From: Capitulum mitella
Taxonomy: Eukaryota > Arthropoda > Thecostraca > Pollicipedomorpha > Pollicipedidae
Reading direction: 5' to 3'
Length of the DNA: 64,000 bases
Assembly (NCBI GenBank): GCA_030062745.1
Contig: CP099839.1
Span: 8,802,118-8,866,117 of the forward strand
Of the stretch, positions 12,001-24,870 are shown piece after piece; the first letter of the stretch is position 1; each line of letters starts with the position of its first letter. A program made the position numbers and the translations under genes. Below the pieces are notes generated by a model. That model searched no databases. It was not told where the DNA came from and saw nothing but the letters and a program-made list of their open reading frames with translations.

Positions 12001-13480
12001 TGGTCTGTATCACCGTGATATATTCCTTTGTATTACCCTTTAACTTCCATGACTTTACACAGCAATTACAGAAATAACTTTCAGGATATTCGGACGCTGC
12101 ATAATGTTATCTTTTCTCCGAATAAGGTATAGCGACTTATATGAAAGACGTTTTAACTACCTATCAGGTCATATCACCCAGTCGGACGCCGAATGGGACA
12201 CATGACGAGCGAAGCCTGTGCTTCTCACCAAAGTTGAAAGTACATTTGCCAGTCTCGTTTGTGAGTCTTAGCGGGCCGGCCGCTCGATTTGACGTCCTTT
12301 TGGTACTGCCTGGAGTAAGACTTATACGGCCCCCAACTTCATTCGTAACCACGCTCATGGTTCCATGCACATTTTTGCCATTTTGGGGACTTCTTTGCAA
12401 TAGGATCTCTTACCTATATATAAATATTGCCGAGGTGACATTAGATTACATCTCGCGCACCATTATTCTGTCTCCATTGTTTTATTTTTACGAGCCAATT
12501 CAAACTACAGTTACTTGCTCTGCGACCCAGTTTCTGGGTCCACCATACGTCCAGCTCAATTCTACTTCTTAGCACGAAAAACATTTGAAATCAGCATGAA
12601 CGCATAACCTGTAAGGCCTGAAAATTATGTAACATTGGAAGGCACCACGCAATAAAATCCACTCTGTGAGACCAACTTTGCAGTAATGGTTGTAGCCACG
12701 GCTCAGATATGGGAGGGGGACAAGCTGACTGAAATTCATGAAGAACAGGTGGGGCAGGTGGTTAAAATAACTTTGATGGCGTTGCACGATAAACTACGGT
12801 TGAAATCCCTTTTACTGGATCCAATATTCAAGAAACTGTGTCGCCTGTGCGAAGTACTCATGAACACATCACCACTTCCGTTAAACTGCAGGAGACGGTT
12901 CCCCCGCAGTCCCCGCAGAGATAACACCCTTGCTTGCAGTCTTACTACAGTTCGGGCCTCGCCGGGCTATATTCGCGACCAGTCGGCGGCCAGTGCTGCC
13001 ACCTGGTGTCGGCGTGGTGAAACGGCCCGGGATCGGCGGCAGGCGCGCCGCTCTCTCATTTAGCGAACAAATGGAGCAGAGCGCCGTCCTGGTTGGATGG
13101 CAGTATTTAGGCAAGAATTTCCAACTAACGAGCGTTTAACGGCAGAGAAGAATCTGTTTCACAGTTAGTGAGATGGGAGGAATACCGAGATATGAAAGAA
13201 TCTCCAGATTATTTCTAGGATGAAAATAAAACCGACAGCCAGAGCCAAATAGTCCGGTGTCATTTAGCCTGCGGAAATAACTCACAGCGGCTCAGATGTC
13301 ACGGGCAAATATCAGAGACATTGCTAAACGGTCGGCGTCAGATCTGCGGTTTTTGTCTGCCAACTTTACCCCTGTTTCGCCCGCGAAGGAGTTATCAGAT
13401 GTTTCACGGACACCTTGCTATATCGACCCGATCTGATAACATTTAACCGCTGTCACTAAACATCGAACGACGGCCACAGA
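9096..13480. other. Non-coding DNA with one GC island (about 9900-10420)
   Basis: Mostly moderate or AT-rich sequence with no recognisable gene. The island includes a run rich in GGGCC units at 10300-10375. A G-rich stretch at 9440-9570 looks like a worn repeat fragment. Confidence 0.5.
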
Positions 13481-16400
13481 GCGCTCAGACGGGCCATTCA
13501 CGTCGTGAAACCGGGACTCGGGGCACGAGCCCGCCTGAGTGACGTCAGAAGGCTGGCGCTATTGTCACTCGGGGCCGTCAGTGCGGAGCCCGGCCGGACG
13601 AGGCGGCCCGGCGGCGGTCGGCCGCGCCCGGCGCCCAACAAAAACCAGGCGCGAATTAGTCCCGCGCCGGCCCGGCCGGCCACTCCTCACAAGTGTGCAG
13701 CCGCCCGACGCCCGCCCATTATCTTATCACACGAAGAGCTGCCCGTTATTAGTCGACACTCGACCGACCGGCCTCCTCTCGTTACGAGCTATTAATTGGT
13801 GCAGTAATGAGATAATGAAATGTCTGTCGTTACCGGCGCCGGCGCGCGGCCCGCGCGACGCCGGCCGGTTGTCGGGGAAGGGCCCAGCTGGACAGCTGTC
13901 CGGCCCCGTTGTCACGTGCTCGCCGACGGTGCGCCATGCCGTCGGCGGGCGGAGGGCGTCAGCCGAGGGAGACGGGCGAACGCACTGCGCGCCTATCGAA
14001 TTTGTACTTGTACTGGAATTGAGGTAGGAATGGTAATCACTGCGGAAGTTTGCGCACGCACACAAAGAGAGCAGGAGGCAAGTGAGCACGACCTGCGCAG
14101 TGGCTGTTCCGGAAAGACGGCCCTGCACGTGAATGATGAGTTAAATCGCCCGCCTGGAAACGCCTTCCAGTGTGCGTCCGAAGACGACTTCATCTGAACT
14201 ATTATTACTCAATTCCGCGGAGCCCCTGCCGGCACTCTCTGGGGCTGCAACCAGTTATTACGCTGGGAGTGGGTTTTCGTTCGGTACCGGGCGTCGGCGG
14301 TGCGGTGCAGTGCGGTGCGCCGCTTTGTGAACACCTGCGCCATGTCTGGCGGTGAGGAGAAATACGAGCCGCTGGCCGGAAACCTCGTGCAGCCGCAGAA
14401 TGCGGGGCCTTGCGCCGACCTCCGTCGAGGATACCCCGGACTTTCAAATAATCTCACGTTTAACTGAGCATTAACTGAATTATTCACATTTGCCATTTAT
14501 CAATGTTACGCTACAGCAGAGCGGACTGTGGTTTGTTTTACAACCATAAAATTTAATGCAGCAAAATATGCCGTGGCAGTGCAAATGCAATGTAAGCCTG
14601 CATGAAACGGGGCCTTCCCACAATTCATCAGTCCTCTGGAAACTAAGCGCAGCACAAAGTGACCTTCAGACTCCACTAAAGCCTGGAACAACCATCAAAG
14701 TATTTAACAGCATCTCTCCACTGTCCAGACATCCCGGATCTCCACCTAGGAAGTTTTGTACAAAGAGTTGCGCATCAGTCGCAAGACGTTGATTGGATGG
14801 TATCTCGAAATGCAACCACCGTAACGCGAAATGGTACTCGGAGATCGTTGATGCCTATGGATGATGCGGTTAATCCGTCATCGACTCCATCCGATGACTT
14901 CCTCATGTCTGAATGCCGTCGCGACAGCGTCGTCCTCGGATTTCGATTATTGCTGGAGCGCCCGCCGAAAGGATTGAGCCGCGCGCGCCCGCCGGCCGGC
15001 CGGAGCGTTCCTCGGACGAGTGACCTGGCCGCCGCGGGGTGGCGCCGATCTCCGGCACCGATCACGTCCCCCAGCGCTGAGACCACCGGCGCGGAGCCGT
15101 GCGTGAATCATCTGCCGGTGCGGCGGCCATCAGCGAGCGCGCGCCGCGCGGCTGCGCGCCGGCCGCCCGCGCCCGGCCGCCCGGTTTTATCATCTGCTCG
15201 CGGGGGCCGCGCGGCGTTTTGACAGCGGTATTCATCACGGGCGCAGTGTGCAGTCGGCGCCGAGCGATTTGAATACAATACGGTGCAGCGGCCGGCCGCG
15301 GCAGGAAGCAATTTTGTCGCCGGCCCGCTGCGAGTAAATCGATCAGAATATTTAGGGTAATCTGGGCCAGCGCTTCGTGATAGATGGCGCCGCCAATAAG
15401 ATCACCACCCCACGTGCCACCAGGCCGGGGGGGGAGATAGTGATAGAGGAAACTGACTGAGGGGTGTCGAAGTAAGCGAGATGGCGCGAGACATGATGTT
15501 CCCGAGACATGACAGAACGCGATGGTCACTTTGATGATGTGGTCCATCAGACACGGTGCCGTAAAAAACTGTATGATTATGTTCTGGCAATAGGTAGTGG
15601 CGCAATGAATAGCTTGAACATCGTGCGTGTCTGGTTTGTGCCCACGAGTAAACGAACACACTAACCTCATTCAAAACAGCCAAATACCCCCACCCGCCGT
15701 TTTCCATCGCGACACACCACCACTCACGGGCGACACCCGAGCTCGCGGCCCTCTCATTTCCTCGCGACCACAAGCCAGTCACCAGTTAAACACGAAACAA
15801 AGGCGGCGCCCGGCCGCTCGGCCGCTCCGAAAATTACCGCCACTGCCGCCTCGCGATGCCGTGCTGGCCGGCGCACGCGTGTCGGGCGGCGCCGGTCGTG
15901 CCGGCCGCTAATCCGACGATCACAGACAGTCGGCGACGGCGGTAATCGGACCGGCCGTCGGCGCCGTCGACCCCGTGATTAGTCCATCAGCATACCGGCG
16001 CGACCGCCGCCCGGCGTGCCCGCGTGACTTTTTCGGGCGCGCGCCGCCGCGCCGGTCTGCCGGCTAATGAAGTGATTGCCGGGCCGGGCCGCCGCGCGTC
16101 GGAGTCGACGCGGTGACTGACGCGTCGTTTGCACGCGCGCCGACGGCCCCTCGCCGCCGGCGCTCCCCTCGGGCTCGCACGGACCAGTCGCCCGGTCCCC
16201 GCGTGTGTTTTGTCGCAGTGATAATTGGTCCCGACGGCGCGTTCGTGGAAATTATCGAAAACGGTGGGGCCCGATTTTGGAAAATCGCGCCTTTGATAGA
16301 TGTGAAGTATTCAGAATGTTCTGGTCCTGTTGAATTGCTCGACAAAAATATCGTAGATAACTGTATTATCTGATCCACGTGAACACGTATCTGCTTATTT

Positions 16401-17302
16401 GAAAAAAGAAGCCATCATGGAACGAGAAGAGACAGCTTGAGGCACATGCCTCTGAATGGACCGTTCATTGGCTAGTTAGCATCATCAACATGCTACGCAT
16501 CGAAGAGACTTTGACGTAGTCTGTTCCAAACATGTGTATTGTCCGACCTCCCCGCGGATGTTAGAGCCACGATCCATGCTACGAACCGACCAGCCCCACA
16601 AGCAACGTGCACGAGCCGGTATGGCAGCCGTTTGTGCTGGAAGCCGGAGCAATTCATTCCACAGTCATGTTTCCAGAGAAGGTGGGGCGCTGCGTTCCCG
16701 CGTCCTCCCCTGCCGGCGTCATAAGGGGTTCGTACGGAGCGGGGACCGGGCCACTATCGCAGTCATTACCGTCGCCCAGGGGCGTCCCTAGATTTGTGCC
16801 GCCGTAAACACAGCAGAAAATGCAGCATAAACGCTGAGTTATGGCCCCCGAACAGCGCGACGGTTATTGGCGCCAGCCATGCCACCGTATAATTTCCACA
16901 AATTTACTGCAACATCAGAACAGGTCTAATCTAACTGCACCCGTTCACGCCATATCATGTTTCAAACCAGATGCCCAATTGAAAATTAATATTATTTAAT
17001 TAAACCGTAACTCGGATAAAAGGTCCCAGGGGCGTTCCTTAATTCGGCCTAATTGCAGAAAATTAAATGTTCCTGAGGCGGCCGCAGCGCGTTTATTTGT
17101 TTTTCATCCCGCAGCGACCGCAGCGGCGCGGCCGCAGCTGGGCGGCCGGCCACATAATGCGCACCCTCTGCCGGCGCCGGCCGACCGCCATCGCGCCAAA
17201 ACACGCCTCGCCCGCCCCGGTCGCGATCGCCGGCGCCGAGCGCGCGGTCGCGGTCCCGGCTCACGCGGGACCGCCGCCCTGCAGGCAGGGATGTTCGGGC
17301 GG

Positions 17303-17333
<31 letters not shown>

Positions 17334-17860
17334 GGTCATGCTCGCGGTTATCATGCCCGCTTAATCAGGCTCCATTCGTGGCGGGAGTTATGCGCGCGGA
17401 CAACGGCGGCGAGAGAGGGCCGCCGCCTAAACTGTCGCGTGATTGGCCGTCACGAGCGTCGAATGGCCGGCGCGGCTCCGTTTCAATCATCGTGCAATAA
17501 TCGTCAAAGCGCACAGACCGCGCATTGCTCTGATTGTATGACATTCTATTTCTCTCCGTCACTGACGGTGGCGTTTTTATGCGCCGTAAACCATGATCAC
17601 TGCGCACAAAAGTCAAATTTAAATCGCATTAGGCACCTTTGCCGTGATAAAAAGCGATTCCGCTGCCCCACAAGCGTCCATTGCTGTGAACGACACACAG
17701 AGACCGCCAGGCATCGGCAGCTCACCCGACCTGCGCGCTTCACGAGGCGATTCTGCCTGATTATGTTTTCAGGCTGAGCTGTCGGACGGTTTAGCTCTGA
17801 CGTCGGCGGCTCGGCCAGCAGTAGGCAGGAAGCCGGCGGCGCCGTCAATCAGTTGGCTTC
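13481..17860. other. Alternating GC islands and AT-rich DNA, candidate regulatory region
   Basis: Islands at about 13.5-14.0, 14.9-15.35, 15.8-16.2 and 17.06-17.5 kb alternate with AT-rich DNA. Homeodomain-type sites occur, including ATTAATTGG at 13791-13799 and TAATTGG at 16222-16228. A CCGG run lies at 14992-15003. The many open frames overlap one another and none has a known domain. Confidence 0.4.
17298..17336. repeat. GGC trinucleotide repeat
   Basis: About nine GGC units, a short interruption, then more GGC. It lies in a CpG-rich island. Confidence 0.9.
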
Positions 17861-17862
17861 TC

Positions 17863-18110
17863 CCAGCAGCGGCCGTGACAACATCCTCAACTTAGAAAGA
17901 CTTTCTCCAGCGGCCGTGACAACATCCTCTACCTAGCAGGACCCCTCCCAGCGACGGCAGTACCCCTCAACTGAACAGGACTCCTCCCAGCGACGGCAGT
18001 ACCCCTCAGCTGAGCAGGACTCCTCCCAGCGACGGCAGTACCCCTCAGCTGAGCAGGACTCCCACCAGCGGCGGCAGACCCTTACCAGCAAAGGCAGCAT
18101 CCTCAGCTGT
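17863..18110. repeat. 39-bp minisatellite, about 6 units
   Basis: The central units share CCCAGCGACGGCAGTACCCC, with starts at 17947 and 17986. The period is a multiple of three, so a minus-strand frame reads a 13-residue repeat (RRWEESCSAEGYC). Flanking units are more diverged. Confidence 0.9.
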
Positions 18111-21100
18111 GTAAACCAGCTAGCCATTGAGCGTCGAGGCCCTGACACGGCCCGATATGAGGCTTCAAAGTTGACTTCTCGGAATCAGAGCACTCAGCCC
18201 GATAGCTGAGGCTCGGGTGTGGTGCTGCTTATTCTCGCTTCCGACTTCGTGAAGGTTCAGGGCGAATGATTCACGTGTAAACACAAACAACGGCACTGCT
18301 TCGTTTTCTACGGCTGCAGGGTTAGTTCAGTTATAAAAGGTTCAGCATAGCGTATATCGTTGGGATAGCTAAAACCTGCAAATACACACGTGAAGGTGCA
18401 TTACACTGGCAAGCCTGCAGACGAAAGCTGAGCTTCCTCTGTGCGCAGCAGCAGCGACACGTCCTCGTTTGACAGCAGCCCAATTAATGCCCGGGCCGGC
18501 CGGAGAAAACGCCTCGCCGACTTTCACATTTGACCGATTTATTAAATAATCAGCTATTCATTAGCGTCATTTCCATGTTTTGGTATCGGTAATTTGGCCG
18601 CTATATCCGGAGCCCTGGGGCGGAGGGCCGGCCATAATAGGCGGACGGGACGCTCGGACGGAGCCGTGATTGATCTGAAACGAATGAAGACCGGCTCTTT
18701 ATAACTAATAATTGAATGATAACCGTGAAAAATATTCCGAATCGCTAAGGATTTAATGATAGGCTAGCTCTACCGACTTCACGGTGGTTACCGGTGGAAT
18801 GAAAGATGAAATGCCGAGGCGTGTGAGCCGCCAGCGAACGCTGCGAGGTCGTTATTATTTCTTTTTGCGCCGTTCCGGTGATGGTTTGTCGATCGCTAAT
18901 GACTTTGACGCACCATTCGCTATTAGAGCCGGCCCTATCAATGAGGAATGCCGTGTTTGATTAACACCTGCGGTATGTTCATGTAAGTGCCCTGTAGGCG
19001 GATAAACACCATCCATTTCCTCGCGTCACAATAGGTTGATGGTGTGCTGTGTTCTGGAGCTGCTGGACGGTGTCGGCGCGCCAGACGGCGCCGCTGGAGG
19101 CATACAGATGGGTCTTCGACTCTCCGGCCTCGTGGCTCGCGAGAAACAGCGGCTACCAATCGCTCAGACTGTGGAGGCTGTTCCGTTCAGGCGGGACGTT
19201 TCGGTTGCCGACGATCTTTATCGAACTAGTGTTGAGGCCTTGCCAACACCGACAACAGTCCAGGTGAAATTCATTTCAGCTGTAAAAGTGGCTGCAGGCG
19301 CGGATTCAGAACAGAGGCGTGCGGCAAAGCAATGGTGATAGTGATAATAACCATCCTCCCGACCTTTTGCCGGCTAACTTTGATGCCTGATTTCTCACCA
19401 AAAGTCAAGAAAAGATGCAGGAACATCCTCCTCCGGGTCTATCCCTATGCTCATTAACGAGGTCTCCATTCACGTGACGCTTGTGTTCCCTTTCCAAACA
19501 TTCTTCACTCGTGGACTTGCCCATTTATGTTTACTGTTTACACATTGACTACATTCGACCAACAGGAGCCTAAAAACCAGAAGTATTCAAGAGCTATTCT
19601 TCAAGATATTAAACCATTTCTGTCTATTTCCAAAGACATTCCGCTAATGAATAGAGTTTTACGACTATATCATTCATCCTTATTTTTACGTTTGAAGATT
19701 GTTGGTATCTGGGGAGTCGATGTTCATGGTTTCCAGTTATGTGCTCTTTGATTCATATATGTTTTACCTTAACAATATTTCATGCAGCTGGCATACGAGG
19801 AATATTGCTACATGCAAGTTGTATGCACCAATAAGACGCCTGGTGTCGCGCATAACGAGCGCGACTTACTTCGTTTCTCTTCCAACCGGGAAGGATATTT
19901 TAAACCATTGCTTGGCTCTTTTATTTTCTTTTGATGCATTTCACATTACAGATGGATGCTTGCCGGTCTATTTCAGTATTTTAGACTAAAGACTTGCAAA
20001 TTTAAACGTCACACGTGCCCACGATATTGTTTGCTGTCATAACCGGGCGGTTAAAAAAAAAACGTAAAAAATTCTAAGAGCCAGAATGTTACTTGCATGA
20101 TAGTTTTGTAGACAGAGAGATTGCAAACCAACCCATTGGAAATCATAATTCACGAAATTTAAATGATTGAGCCATATTTTGGTGAGAAGGCCGTGGTTTG
20201 GCATTACATGGCTTTTAAGTTATTAGCTTTCAGAAAACGCAACGGCTGGGCTAGACCGGCCGCTCAATTGTTTTTTCCGCTAATTGAAATAGGGCTCACT
20301 TGGTGCACGGTTCGTAATTAAATGCTGCAAATCGTGGCGACAATTTTTCGTCAGCCTGACATCTGAACAGGACTGTAGGACGCGCACCCCGCAGTGGGTT
20401 CACGCTATGTGTTTCCCGCCAACTTATGTGAACTATGATTTGGTTCTTGACGTTTTACATCAGTAAACAAGCAGTCACTGAGCACCAATATAAAAGAACT
20501 CTAGTGAGTTTTTTGTTCGTTTGTGTGATTATTGCCAGCCATTTTGCAGCAGATTGTGTGTCGGTCCCGCTATGCTCACTGAGATGAACATAAGCTAACT
20601 TCGAGCATTACTATGCACAAGGCACGACCCCAACTATGCCAGGAAAGACTCACTTCATATGCGACAGTTTATGTTGCAGACTAACTACGTTCGGCGCTAG
20701 GCCAATTCGTACTGATTCCTAAAGTCTGGAAACTCTCTTAGCCTGTTCCCTGATATGAAGTTGACGTTTTAAACAGCAGCCACCCGGAACTGAATCACAG
20801 CAATGACGTTTGCTGCACGCCCACGGTTGGCGAAGCCAGATTGTTACAAAAAAACTACGATGGGCTTTCATGTCCGGTTTGATGCGTTCCAGACGAAGGT
20901 CAGCTCGTGGAACTAAGGTCCTGATGTTGGGGGACGTTTGGTCACTGACTAAATAGACTGCTGTTTTGCAGTGGCATTCTGTGGTGTGGGGACATCGAGA
21001 GGAGAATAATAGCTTCTCACGTGACACTCAACACGGACCTTGTGACACGTATTGTCGTTACTATTTATGAGAAGCGCTCTGAAGATGGTTGACGGAAGAC

Positions 21101-21600
21101 ATATCATGCCCTCTAAAAAATTCCAAGCAGATTTTGAAATCTTATTTTTGGTTTGAAGTCTGAATGGGGGCATAGCAATCTAAAGAATGTTTTTTTTTTA
21201 AGTGGCTGCTTGGCTAAACCTTTAATTTTAACTGCATTACTCTGCCAGCGATGTTGCTAATGAATTATGTTGCTAATGAAAAGGGATGAATTTTAATGCG
21301 TGTATTTTGCTATCGTAAGAATCAGAGCTTTCGCGCGTGGATGAGCTACTCGACCTACAGAGAGGCGTCGATGTGCTACCTGAGCTCCAACAGCTCTCTT
21401 GACTCTGGTCGGACCGACACCTCGAAGACCCTGGCGCTGTGACCCAGATTCCAGTAGTAGTACCCAATCAGACAGTGACAATAAATTAACCGTTTATTGA
21501 TGTATAAATTACATAACATTAAATCTCAGTTCATTTATATATATACAGAGCGACACCAACAACACGGGCCAAATCAGCGCTGACGTCGTCAGTAACGTCT
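18111..21600. other. Mostly AT-rich non-coding DNA
   Basis: No gene is recognised. CCAATTAAT occurs at 18480-18488. TATAAAAG lies at 18332-18339 and at 20489-20496, but no downstream coding sequence is evident. ATGTTGCTAATGAA is repeated near 21249 and 21266. Confidence 0.5.
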
Positions 21601-21954
21601 GACGAGTCTCACGAGTCGCCTTCTCAGCCTCTCAACTCTGCGACCGGCCTCACTGAGTTAACCGGCCTCCCTCGGGTCAACCTCCAGAGGCGCCAGACTG
21701 AGAACGCCCAGGTCGGAGCGTCTCCGGCGACAGGTCCGTCTGTCCCTGTCCGCCGAGCCGCGCAGCGCAGCGCTCGGCGCCGCGGCAGACCAGGCGCTTC
21801 CGCCGCGGTCCGCGCTCGACTAATTCGCGCGCCAACGGCGCACGTGGTGAGCTGACTAGAAGCTAGCGCGGCCGACTCAGGCCGGCGCCGGCCCCGGCAC
21901 GCCCGCTCGGGACGGCCGGGGCGCCGGGTCGGGTCCGGTCGGCTCGGGCCGGTC

Positions 21955-21976
21955 GGGTCGGTCGGGTCGGGTCGGG
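21955..21976 (+). other. Potential G-quadruplex in a GGTCG-rich run
   Basis: Four GGG blocks at 21955, 21964, 21969 and 21974 with loops of 6, 2 and 2 bases fit the usual G4 pattern. They lie inside a longer stretch of GGTCG-type repeats. Confidence 0.5.
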
Positions 21977-22596
21977 TCCGTCTGCTGTCCGCGGCCTTGG
22001 CTCAGGAGCCGATATCTGTGGAGTAAAGAGGTCTGGTCAGCGTAGGAGGGTGAGCAGCGGCGGACTGCGACAGGGATCACATGTCACAGACAGCCGCTGG
22101 CTGATTGGCTGACCCGTCTGGGCACCGCAGAAAGACAGAGGCGACAGCCAGGCGTCCGAAACATTTCTGACCAATGACTGGCCAGCCCGAGGTAGATGTA
22201 ATAAAATCGTTGTTAAGTGAGGATGATGTGTCGAACATAGCATAAAGCAACTTAATAGCTCATTTAAACCGCTGTAAACGAACAACAAACCTCCACGCAT
22301 TCAGGACACTGACAGACGTAAGTAAAACTTTGAATTCCCTCTTTGACAATATTTCCCACTTAAATGTCCCGGATGGAGCAGTCATTACCTGGCCACATCG
22401 GCGGAAAACCCATGTACGTCATTAATTGGCCCAGGCCGTACCTAGATCGCCATGCCGATAGAGGGCGGTTCTCGCGCCCGACCCCTTCCAAACAATGCAC
22501 CGGGCCCGCAGGACCAGCGGCCAGCCGCCTCCACAATAGGGTCACTTGTGCACCGTCACCGGCTGGGCGGCACTGTGTGGACGTAGCGGCGGCGCC

Positions 22597-22620
22597 CCCC
22601 CCCCCCCCCCCACACACACA
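22597..22620. repeat. Poly-C run followed by CA repeat
   Basis: About 15 C bases, then ACACACACA. Confidence 0.9.
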
Positions 22621-24870
22621 CCGGCCGCAGCGCTGCCTTTCGTGCCGCTCACACCTACACCGACAAAATTGATTAAAATGCCCGAGAAATTAACAACAAA
22701 TTACCCGCCGGTATTTAACTCTATCACATGGGTGTCCATCATGATAAGGTGTCTGGTATGAAGTTGCAAAATACGGGTCCATTACGGGCCGATGCGCGGC
22801 CGGCACGCCACCGGCCGGCCGGCCGGGCCGGAGGCGCCGGCTGCAGCCGCCCCGGCCGGCCGGCCGGCGGCGGCCGCGTGCAGCACGTGCAGCGTCCATG
22901 GCGGAGCCGTGCCCCGGCTGGCCGGCGACTGAGGAGCCGTCCAGCGTGCCGGCGGAGAGGCTGTGTGCCGGCGGAGAGGCGGGGCGAATTGTTGTATTCG
23001 ACAGGAAGTGCTGAACCGTACATCGCTGCACGTATGAACTTCGGGCATTGCCCTCCCAGGTATGACGGGCGGTGCCGTCATAGGCGATGATGACGACAGG
23101 TTTTCAGATTTGGAAGAACTGCAATGGCAGATCACAGAAATATGCCGAATAAGAGCGATTATAATCGCTTCACTGACGTCCAGACACCTCTGGAAGAAAA
23201 TAAGTTGCCAAATCACAAACTAAATTTGTCTGCTCACGATTTCAATTTGTCGCGTGGAATGCGACTTTTTGGCTACCATTTTATGGCTTGATTGCAACGC
23301 CCCAGCTACATGTGCAACTACAAATTAACTTTCTTGTGCTGAGGGCATAAAATGCCGATGATGGTCAACGTCCATGGTTGCATGCAAAATTGGTTCAGCC
23401 CAGACCCAGAGGCACCGAATTTATCACCGATAACAGCCCATAAAGCACCTGCTTAAACGTTTTTCCGCACATCAACCAGGCGCTAAGCGTCCGACCGGTT
23501 CCCGCTTCGTTCCCCTAGTACGGCGGACCGGCCCGGTCTGAGCCAGGCATCATCGATTCTGGTCAGTTTTCGTCAGGCGAGCACGCGAATGGTCACTAAA
23601 CGAATGTTTGGCCTCGGCTATGACTTATTTAAGGAGTGTTAAATAACGTTTATGGCCTCTTAATGCGAAGAGGTCGGGCACCAATTCATTGGTGTCAAGA
23701 TGGGGTGCTTGCGCTGCAATAGACTTGAGTCACACCAAGTCGTGGCATGTTCTGATATCGATTAGAACACGGGTCCGGTTAACGCCTGCTGGAATTACCC
23801 TGCACGGTGGGAGCCGGGTACAGCGACTCCGGCCACTGGCTGAGGCAGGGGGCGCTAGAAGTCAGCGGTTTCGAGTGCCGAGTGATACGCAGTCCGCCAC
23901 GTTGAAAGCAGAAAATGTTGTCGGAAAAAATTGCTGATGATGGCCCATAATTACCAATTAATGCGTGTCCATTACGCATATCCTAACGACCCAAATGAAG
24001 GTGGCCTGATTGCGGCACCAAGCCATTTGAAGAAAAAAACACAATGTTAGCAACATTCAAAAGTTTTCTTCGCGTTGTCCAGTTTTCATGGTCTGCTCTG
24101 ACTGGAATATACACTTAGTTTCCCACAGAACACCTAAAAAATTGTTGCCAGTAGACATTTTGCTTTGTTTCATCATTGCCATGAGACGTCAGAATGTTTG
24201 GCAGACGTTAAAAGGATACTGACGAACCACAAGAAGCACCTGACGCTGTCGATATCGCTGGCTCTCGAGCTTTTCCTCCGTTTCTCGTCTGCTTCCCGAC
24301 GTGCCGCGTGACAGACCTCCGACTCAACACACTACACTCGACCGGCGTGTGACAAACGGCGCAACAGGATCCTCGCACGAACCAATGAGTGGTAGTCTGT
24401 TGGTCCGCGGGCCCGCCGATCACAGGAGTGACAGACGATTGCGCAATCCGACAGAGTAACCGGTCTGTCGACTCCCCGTCTGACGGGTGTGCCGTCCCCG
24501 ACGCCGTCCTGCGGGTGGACGGAGGGACAGACGGGCCGCCGACTCGGCAGACGGACTCGGACGCCTGCAGGACGGACGGAACCAGAGGCGTGACGACCGA
24601 GGGACGGACAGGTCTGGGAGACGGAGGACGGACGGGTTCAAGAGGGGGGGACGGACAGATCCGGGAGACGGCGGGAGTGAACTGGTCCTGGAGGCAAAGG
24701 GGATGGACAGGTTCAGGAACAGGGGCTGCTAACCTTGGCCTTCGCACGAGGCCTCCAGCACGTCCCTGGTGACAGCAGCTCATCAGGCGTCGGTCAAGGA
24801 GACATGACACCTTCCAGCGATGATTGTCATCGGCGATTATGAATGGTACGTGCTCAGACATGAATATTGA

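Larger units (their letters stand above)
21601..24870. other. GC-rich non-coding DNA with candidate regulatory sites
   Basis: GC islands fall at about 21.6-22.0, 22.43-23.0 and 24.4-24.8 kb. A CCGG run lies at 22811-22826. ATTAATTGG lies at 22421-22429 and CCAATTAAT at 23954-23962. The 24.5-24.7 kb block is a degenerate GACGG-rich stretch. No protein family is recognised. Confidence 0.45.

Noticed and set aside
24208-24861. 217-codon minus-strand frame
   Set aside because: It lies across a GACGG-rich degenerate block, with overlapping frames on the other strand and no motif.
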